A DNA stretch of 28,698 nucleotides from JAATFY01 sp049276515 (GTDB lineage Bacteria; Pseudomonadota; Alphaproteobacteria; UBA9219). Positions 24,214-28,698 of the stretch are shown piece by piece (positions within the stretch are counted from its first letter, which is position 1; the number at the start of each line of letters is the position of its first letter). The notes below the pieces were generated by a model. It did no database searches. It was not told the origin of the DNA and saw only the letters and a list, made by a program, of their open reading frames with translations. The stretch lies in contig JBASWO010000122.1 in the NCBI GenBank assembly GCA_049276515.1, forward strand, positions 1 to 28,698. Reading direction: 5' to 3'. A program made the position numbers and the translations under genes.

Positions 24214-25460
24214 GGCGCAGCCGGCGCTTCAGGTGTCATCGGTACTGTTGATGGTACAGGGATGACATCAGGTAGTGGCGCAGGTGCTGTAGCGGGTGCC
24301 GTAGAAGGTATAGCTACAGCTGGAGTTTCCAAAGGCATACCATCAACAGGGGCTGCGCTTTGATCAGGAAGAGCCGGAGGAGTTGGTGCTCTTCCAGGCC
24401 ATTCGATTTCAGGGAATGTGAAAATACGAACCGGGCCCAAGAATAGTCCGCCCAGTTGCACGGTCATGGGGATTTCAATGCCAGCTGCACCAGAGAACTT
24501 CGATGGTTTAGCAAAAAGACTAAGAGCTGAATTCAGCATCGCTTCTTGACGCTTCGCAATGAAGTCATGATCCATCAGAGCTTTTAAAACATCTTCATGA
24601 TTATCGATGGCGCCTGAGAAAGCACCTTCAGGCTGTAGATCATCATCAAAGCCCATAGTGCCACGGGCGGTTAGTTTTAAAGGACCCCAATCCATATGCA
24701 ATTTATCAAATTCAACAATGCCCATAGCGTTGTTCCAGGCTTGAACAGATTCCTCTTTGCGGAAATCAGGCACAACACCCATGATGCGTATATCCACATC
24801 AACACGAGGCATATTCAAACCAAAAGGCGTTGGCATTGCGGTAGGTAAAGTGACGTTGTGAGCTTCGCCGGTGAGGGTCAAACCGACTTCATGGTGATCT
24901 TGCGGCGGAATATCGGGGCGTGTTGCTGTGGCGTCTAAATAACCAGCCTTAGCAACATAGTTTGGTGATTGACCGAATTGTGCATTGGCCAAAGAAATAT
25001 GGCTGAAGCGCCAGAAGCCATCTTTATCAAGTTCGATGCGTGCATGACCATCTTCACCCGCTAAAATGAGAGCGTGTCCTTCAGCATCAATAGGCGCATC
25101 AATTTGCACGCGATGTTTAAAGGAGGCATCGAACACATCCCAGCGCCAAGGCAGGGCGGCAATGTCAATATCATCAGCGTGGAAAATAATATTGTCAGTA
25201 TTCTTCCACTTTACATTGCTAAAACGCAAAACGATTTCGTGTGGAAAGCCTGAAAGTTGGCGGTCTGCATAACTGATTTCATATCCACTGGCGCGACCAG
25301 ATTCGATCCAGCCATCAATGACATGACGATATTGCGCAGCAGCTAAGGACCATAAACCCCACCAGCCGACAACCACAATCACAATGGCCGTAACAATCGA
25401 GATGGCCATGTTCTTGAAGGTTTTGAGGGAAGGCAGTGGGGGCATAGAAGGCAGTTGCAT
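24210..25460 (-). CDS. DUF2125 membrane-anchored envelope protein
   Basis: This is a 416-residue protein. One N-terminal transmembrane helix (AISIVTAIVIVVVGWWGLWSLAA, about residues 18-40) anchors a large extracytoplasmic region. The segment SGYEISYADRQLSGFPHEIVLRFSNVKW, then LPWRWDVFDASFKHRVQIDAP, is the recognisable start of the DUF2125 family, which has an AsmA/intermembrane-like repeat character in alphaproteobacteria. The C-terminal ~65 residues are a low-complexity Pro/Ala tail (PTPPALPDQSAAPVDG...). Function is unknown. It is 231 bases from hslO, divergently. It sits beside the tyrosine genes in many alphaproteobacteria, probably only by synteny. Confidence 0.85.
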   Translation of the reverse strand: MQLPSMPPLPSLKTFKNMAISIVTAIVIVVVGWWGLWSLAAAQYRHVIDGWIESGRASGYEISYADRQLSGFPHEIVLRFSNVKWKNTDNIIFHADDIDIAALPWRWDVFDASFKHRVQIDAPIDAEGHALILAGEDGHARIELDKDGFWRFSHISLANAQFGQSPNYVAKAGYLDATATRPDIPPQDHHEVGLTLTGEAHNVTLPTAMPTPFGLNMPRVDVDIRIMGVVPDFRKEESVQAWNNAMGIVEFDKLHMDWGPLKLTARGTMGFDDDLQPEGAFSGAIDNHEDVLKALMDHDFIAKRQEAMLNSALSLFAKPSKFSGAAGIEIPMTVQLGGLFLGPVRIFTFPEIEWPGRAPTPPALPDQSAAPVDGMPLETPAVAIPSTAPATAPAPLPDVIPVPSTVPMTPEAPAAP

Positions 25461-25506
25461 ATATTCCCAGCTTAACAGGATGATTGGGTTCGTCTATGCT
25501 GAAGGA

Positions 25507-25602
25507 GGCTGGCATCGGGGCCGGGATATCGTGTCTGATACGCGGATCAAAGACGCCACCCCGGCAGCCAATGCCTGAAGATGGGCGGAGGTCTCCGACC
25601 CA
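25507..25602. other. GC-rich, self-complementary intergenic stretch (possible structured RNA)
   Basis: This lies in the 231-base gap between the DUF2125 gene and hslO. Nested pairs are GGCAT (25511-25515)/ATGCC (25571-25575), GCCGGG (25520-25525)/CCCGGC (25560-25565) and GTCTGAT (25533-25539)/ATC-aa-AGAC (25546-25554), with a second hairpin TGGG-c-GGA/TCC-ga-CCCA (25582-25602). No T-run follows, so it is not a simple terminator. I match it to no known riboswitch, SRP RNA or 6S RNA. The strand is undetermined. Alternative pairings exist, and a decayed gene is possible. Confidence 0.35.
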
Positions 25603-25691
25603 CCTTTACTCTACTCTAGGCGGGGCAGAAACTAGGCGTTGCGGAGGCTTAAAGTCAATGGAATGTTCCCAAATAATGTTAGGGGAAAAAT

Positions 25692-26603
25692 GTGAGTAAA
25701 ATCAGTAGTTTAACAGATGATTGCGTGCAGCCTTTTCAGCTCGAATCCGGTGCTTTTAGAGGGCGCTTGGTACGCCTGGGTCCAGCCCTTGATCTGGTTC
25801 TACATCAGCATGCCTATCCCGATATTATTGGCACACTTTTAGGCGAGGCCATGGTGATCGCCTCAGCTTTGGCAACAGCTCTTAAATATGACGGCGTCTT
25901 CACTTTTCAGGCCAAGGGCGAGGGACCCGTTCGTCTTTTGGTTGCTGATGTCATGAGTGATGGCGGCATTCGCGGATATGCCCAGTTCGATAAAGACCAA
26001 CTGGATGGTAAGAAAAAAAATACCAAGCTTTTTGGTGCTCAAAGCTATTTGGCTTTTACAATTGATCAGAAAAAACAAGATGATCGTTATCAAGGCATCG
26101 TTGAATTAACCGGCGGTACTTTAGCTGAAGCCGTACAACATTATTTCCGTCAGTCCGAACAATTGCTCACAGGTATTATGGCGGCAGTTAAACGCGATGA
26201 TCATGGTCGTTGGCATGGTGGTTGTTTGATGTTGCAGCAAATGCCCCGCGAAGGCGGTATTGGTTATGTCAGCGATACCTCAAACGAAGAGGACTGGCAT
26301 CGCATTATGATGTTGATGGGAACGTGTACGTCTGAGGAACTTGTTGACCCCATGCTGGATCCGAATGATCTTCTCTATCGTTTGTTTCATGAAGAAGGTG
26401 TGCGCGTGTTTGAGCCGCATACTTTCCGCCACCAATTCCGTTGTTCTGCAACCCGGGTTGAAGGCATGCTCAAATCTTTGCCCCGCCAAGAAATTGAAGA
26501 TTTGGCCGTCAATGGCGTGATCAATGTGACGTGCGAGTTTTGTAATAAAAACTATAGCTTTGATGAAAAACAACGTCAGGCACTCTATGCTCAGGATCAA
26601 TAA
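25692..26603 (+). CDS. hslO: Hsp33 family redox-regulated chaperone (variant zinc site)
   Basis: This 303-residue cytosolic holdase in other bacteria is activated by oxidation of four zinc-binding cysteines. The N-terminal domain (FRGRLVRLG, HAYPDIIGTLLGEAMVIASALATALKYDG, LLVADVMSDGGIRGYAQF) is canonical. The C-terminal CxxC (C281, C284, in TCEFCNKNYSF) is present. The preceding CxC is reduced to F249-R-C251 in HQFRCSATRVEGML, where relatives have C-x-C, so one zinc ligand is a phenylalanine. The start is GTG at 25692 with AGGGG 7 bases upstream. Its stop overlaps the next gene by one base. Redox activation may be altered or lost. Confidence 0.92.
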   Translation: MSKISSLTDDCVQPFQLESGAFRGRLVRLGPALDLVLHQHAYPDIIGTLLGEAMVIASALATALKYDGVFTFQAKGEGPVRLLVADVMSDGGIRGYAQFDKDQLDGKKKNTKLFGAQSYLAFTIDQKKQDDRYQGIVELTGGTLAEAVQHYFRQSEQLLTGIMAAVKRDDHGRWHGGCLMLQQMPREGGIGYVSDTSNEEDWHRIMMLMGTCTSEELVDPMLDPNDLLYRLFHEEGVRVFEPHTFRHQFRCSATRVEGMLKSLPRQEIEDLAVNGVINVTCEFCNKNYSFDEKQRQALYAQDQ

Positions 26604-27190
26604 TGCTTCGTTTCGGGCGTAAAAGAAGAAAATATAGACCCAGTGATTGGGCGGCAATCATTTGTCTTGTTGCTGGCAGTATTGCCTGTGGCTCTGTGCA
26701 CATCTTTCGTAATTACGAAGCCTTCATTTTTCTTTGCGTCCTCATTTTTCCCACAATCACTGTCCTTGTAACCTGGTATGCAGGCGATAACCCTTATTGG
26801 CCTGAGCCTTTGGTGGATGAAACAGAGGATGGCAGATCGCGCATGAAATATAGCAGTATGGTTTTTCCTATTGTGGGTTTTACAATTCTTGTCACGGGCC
26901 TCAGTCTTCTGGCCAATCAGTATTTTGATCATTCAGAAGCTGAAAACCGTTCTTTTGAGATCACAAAAAAATATACGACAACAAAAAAACGCACGACGCG
27001 TTATCATGTCATGATTGATAATCCAGACGCATCACCTTTGGCTTTTTTGGATTTAAGTGGGTCCAAGAGATTGCCTATTAATCGCAGTGACTATGAGCGA
27101 TTACAGCCCGGTGTCAGTAGAATCACCATGAAGGTGCATCCAGGTTTTTTGCATTTCCTCTGGTATGAAAAGCAATATTCGGTTCAGTAA
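26603..27190 (+). CDS. Membrane protein of unknown function
   Basis: This 195-residue protein has three predicted transmembrane helices: DWAAIICLVAGSIACGSVHIF (about 13-33), AFIFLCVLIFPTITVLVTWY (about 39-58) and VFPIVGFTILVTGLSLLAN (about 87-105). A soluble C-terminal domain of ~90 residues (FEITKKYTTTKKRTTRYHVMI...) follows, with beta-rich character somewhat like the DUF3592 type of envelope protein. A very basic N-terminus (MLRFGRKRRKYR) indicates a cytoplasmic N-end. It starts in the stop of hslO (TAATG), so it is translationally coupled to it. I do not recognise a family with confidence. It ends 3 bases from the convergent b561-YceI gene. Confidence 0.72.
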   Translation: MLRFGRKRRKYRPSDWAAIICLVAGSIACGSVHIFRNYEAFIFLCVLIFPTITVLVTWYAGDNPYWPEPLVDETEDGRSRMKYSSMVFPIVGFTILVTGLSLLANQYFDHSEAENRSFEITKKYTTTKKRTTRYHVMIDNPDASPLAFLDLSGSKRLPINRSDYERLQPGVSRITMKVHPGFLHFLWYEKQYSVQ

Positions 27191-27193
27191 GAT

Positions 27194-28339
27194 TTAGCCG
27201 GCTGGTTTAGCGGCGATATCAATGACAACATCAACGCCGAATTTTACATAATTCTCATTGGCCCATTGGCCTTCGCCAATATGAAAACTATTGCGTAGCA
27301 ATGTCACTTTACCTTGTGCGCGCCACCAAGGGGCATTTTCAGGTGTTAGTTTGAAGGGCAGCGCCAAAGGTTGGCTGATGCCTTTGATGGTGAGAGTGCC
27401 GTCTGCAGTATATTGGTTTTCACCCGTTTTATGAATACGGTTGGAGACAAAGATAGCTTCAGGAAATTGTTTGCTATCAAACCAATCAACCTGCGGGAGA
27501 TAAGCGTCACGCTCAGCGCTGCCTGCCGTAGCGCTCGTTATCTGAATAACGGCTTTGATACTACCCGCCTCAGGTTTGGCAGGATCAAATTCAATCGTAA
27601 CATCAAATTTTTTAAAACCACCCTCAAAACTTGAGGTGCCTTGCACTCCAACGAAGCCAAGTTTGCTGTGATCGTAATCTACAAGCCATGGTGCAGCAGA
27701 TGCTGATGCTGTACTGAGAAAGAGAGCCAACACAACAATAGACATGCCGCGCAATTTATTGAGAACGCCATGCATGAATTTTGGTGCCATACGCGTCAAC
27801 ACATCATCACGATTATACAAATGGTGTTTCCAGGCAGCACCAATATGCAGAACAATGAGAAAGGCAGCTAAGAAGGCAAGAAGTTCATGGGCTTCGTTTG
27901 CAGCCTGATTCATTTCTCTTTTGTTGGGCAGATCAGAAATCAGCGGCAAATGCGGCAGTGTAATTGTGTTGTAAAGGAGGGTTGGTAGATTGAGAGCGGA
28001 TGTTGATGTCATGGCCCAACCTGTCAAAGGAAGTCCAATAATCAGCAGATAAAAGACGCCATGCGTCAGTTCTGCTGCGATGCGTTCCCAACGTGGCATC
28101 GTGGCGGGTAAGGCTGGTGCTGTATGCCCAAACCGCCAAACCAAGCGGATAACGCCTAATGTCAAAATCGTAATACCTATAGATTTGTGCCATTGGTAGA
28201 GAAGAAATTTATCCGGATTGGTAGATGGCATGTTGGTCATGGTCCAACCCAAGGCCAACATACCAATAATGCCAAGCGCAATTAGCCAATGCAAAGTTTT
28301 GGCAACACCATTGTAGGAAGCAGATGTGGTGACCGGCAT
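27194..28339 (-). CDS. Cytochrome b561 - YceI fusion protein
   Basis: This is a 381-residue two-domain protein. Residues 1-185 are a four-helix cytochrome b561 (YceJ/CybB type), with candidate heme ligands H17 (KTLHW), H51 (YQWHKS), H151 (ANEAHE) and H165 (IVLHIG). Residues 217-381 are a YceI lipocalin-like domain, which in relatives binds isoprenoids such as quinones (WLVDYDHSKLGF, DVTIEFDP, YTADGTLTIKGISQPL). Between them MSIVVLALFLSTASASAAP (199-217) looks like a fifth helix or a retained signal peptide. E. coli has the same two functions as adjacent genes yceJ and yceI. The start overlaps the upstream YceI stop by one base. Confidence 0.9.
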   Translation of the reverse strand: MPVTTSASYNGVAKTLHWLIALGIIGMLALGWTMTNMPSTNPDKFLLYQWHKSIGITILTLGVIRLVWRFGHTAPALPATMPRWERIAAELTHGVFYLLIIGLPLTGWAMTSTSALNLPTLLYNTITLPHLPLISDLPNKREMNQAANEAHELLAFLAAFLIVLHIGAAWKHHLYNRDDVLTRMAPKFMHGVLNKLRGMSIVVLALFLSTASASAAPWLVDYDHSKLGFVGVQGTSSFEGGFKKFDVTIEFDPAKPEAGSIKAVIQITSATAGSAERDAYLPQVDWFDSKQFPEAIFVSNRIHKTGENQYTADGTLTIKGISQPLALPFKLTPENAPWWRAQGKVTLLRNSFHIGEGQWANENYVKFGVDVVIDIAAKPAG

Positions 28340-28698
28340 TAGTCGACCTTATTGAACTCAGCTTCAATTTGAAGAGCTACATCATCGCCAACAAAAGGCA
28401 GGCCGTTGGTGAAGCCAAAAACAGAGCGCGTTAAGACGCCGGTCGCACTAAAGCCTAGGACAGATTTTTTAGACATAGGATGTTCACCAGCACCCAGAAG
28501 AGTTGCATCCAAAAGCATAGGGTGTGTGATCCCCATCATTGTTAGATTTCCAGTAATTTTTGCTGTCGTAGGACTTGTGATCTCAATTTTGGTCGATTTA
28601 AAAATAACTGCTGGATATTTCTCAGCATTAAACCATTTGGGATCACGCAATTCATCTTCCAACTGCTTATCGTTGGTATCAACACTTCCCGGATACAC
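28339..28698 (-). CDS. YceI family protein, 5' end outside window
   Basis: About 119 residues are visible. The frame is open to the window edge, so the signal peptide and first strands are missing, and the GTG at 28698 is probably just an internal valine codon. FNAEKYPAVIFKSTKIEI, KITGNLTMMGITHPMLLDATLLG and FSATGVLTRSVFGFTNG match the C-terminal two-thirds of YceI, a periplasmic lipid-binding beta-barrel. It overlaps the b561-YceI gene by one base (TAA/ATG), so the two YceI domains are made together, one probably free and periplasmic and the other membrane-tethered. Confidence 0.88.
   Translation of the reverse strand: MYPGSVDTNDKQLEDELRDPKWFNAEKYPAVIFKSTKIEITSPTTAKITGNLTMMGITHPMLLDATLLGAGEHPMSKKSVLGFSATGVLTRSVFGFTNGLPFVGDDVALQIEAEFNKVD

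Noticed and set aside
25501..25602. Structured stretch considered as SRP RNA, 6S RNA, tRNA or a riboswitch
   Set aside because: No SRP apical tetraloop motif, no T-loop or tRNA cloverleaf, and no riboswitch core that I know could be matched. Kept only as an unassigned structured stretch.
25484..25699. 71-residue plus-strand open frame overlapping the DUF2125-hslO gap
   Set aside because: Composition is Arg/Gly-rich without a ribosome-binding site, it covers the self-complementary stretch and runs into the hslO start. More likely a chance frame.
1..28698. CRISPR arrays, insertion sequences, transposases, phage genes, toxin-antitoxin pairs
   Set aside because: Nothing with regular direct repeats, transposase motifs or phage proteins was seen. 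The region reads as core chromosome.

Overview
The window is an ordinary-looking chromosomal segment of a Gram-negative alphaproteobacterium of moderate G+C (roughly mid-to-high 40s % by eye). This placement rests on conserved neighbourhoods. A ChvI/ChvG two-component pair lies divergent from pckA. A short HRDC-less RNase D precedes lptC-lptA-lptB. There is an NDUFA9-like NAD-binding protein, a phaA-phaB pair, a DUF2125 protein next to prephenate dehydrogenase, and an Hsp33 homologue. I cannot name the family or genus. Coding density is very high: no stretch over 300 bases lacks a gene, and many starts overlap the preceding stop by 1-4 bases.

Layout. (1) 1-4432 (+): the 3' end of an unrecognised gene, then four tightly packed envelope-polysaccharide genes: GT4 glycosyltransferase, acyltransferase-3, GT25 glycosyltransferase and a WaaL/Wzy-type O-antigen ligase/polymerase. 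(2) 4436-6179 (-): a GNAT-like acetyltransferase and a pentapeptide-repeat protein. (3) 6291-9291 (-): the LPS-transport block rnd-like exonuclease, lptC, lptA (with an internal duplication) and lptB. (4) 9471-10904 (+): an AT-rich gene for an aminoglycoside-phosphotransferase-like protein that ends 8 bases from the 3' end of tRNA-Leu(CAG) (10913-10999, -). (5) 11107-13958: NDUFA9-like protein (+), then guaB with a small unknown gene downstream (-). (6) 14121-18425: pckA (-) with a strong terminator, divergent from chvI-chvG (+). (7) 18504-20874 (+): phaA-phaB-nudix, translationally coupled. (8) 20888-25460: gloB (-); methyltransferase, chorismate mutase with a PDT-like tail and prephenate dehydrogenase (+); DUF2125 (-). 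(9) 25692-27190 (+): hslO and a membrane protein. (10) 27194-28698 (-): a truncated YceI protein followed by a cytochrome b561-YceI fusion.

How the genes work together. The 5' block and the lpt block both serve the outer envelope: building, decorating, ligating and exporting polysaccharide/LPS. ChvGI and pckA link envelope or acid sensing to gluconeogenic carbon flow. phaAB supplies (R)-3-hydroxybutyryl-CoA. The aromatic genes convert chorismate through prephenate towards tyrosine.

No clearly new multi-gene system is evident. The items most worth a second look are the b561-YceI fusion with a relic signal peptide at the junction, an Hsp33 that has lost one zinc-ligand cysteine, the chorismate mutase with a degenerate prephenate-dehydratase-like half, the duplicated LptA, a structured GC-rich intergenic stretch before hslO, and the AT-rich kinase-like gene beside tRNA-Leu.
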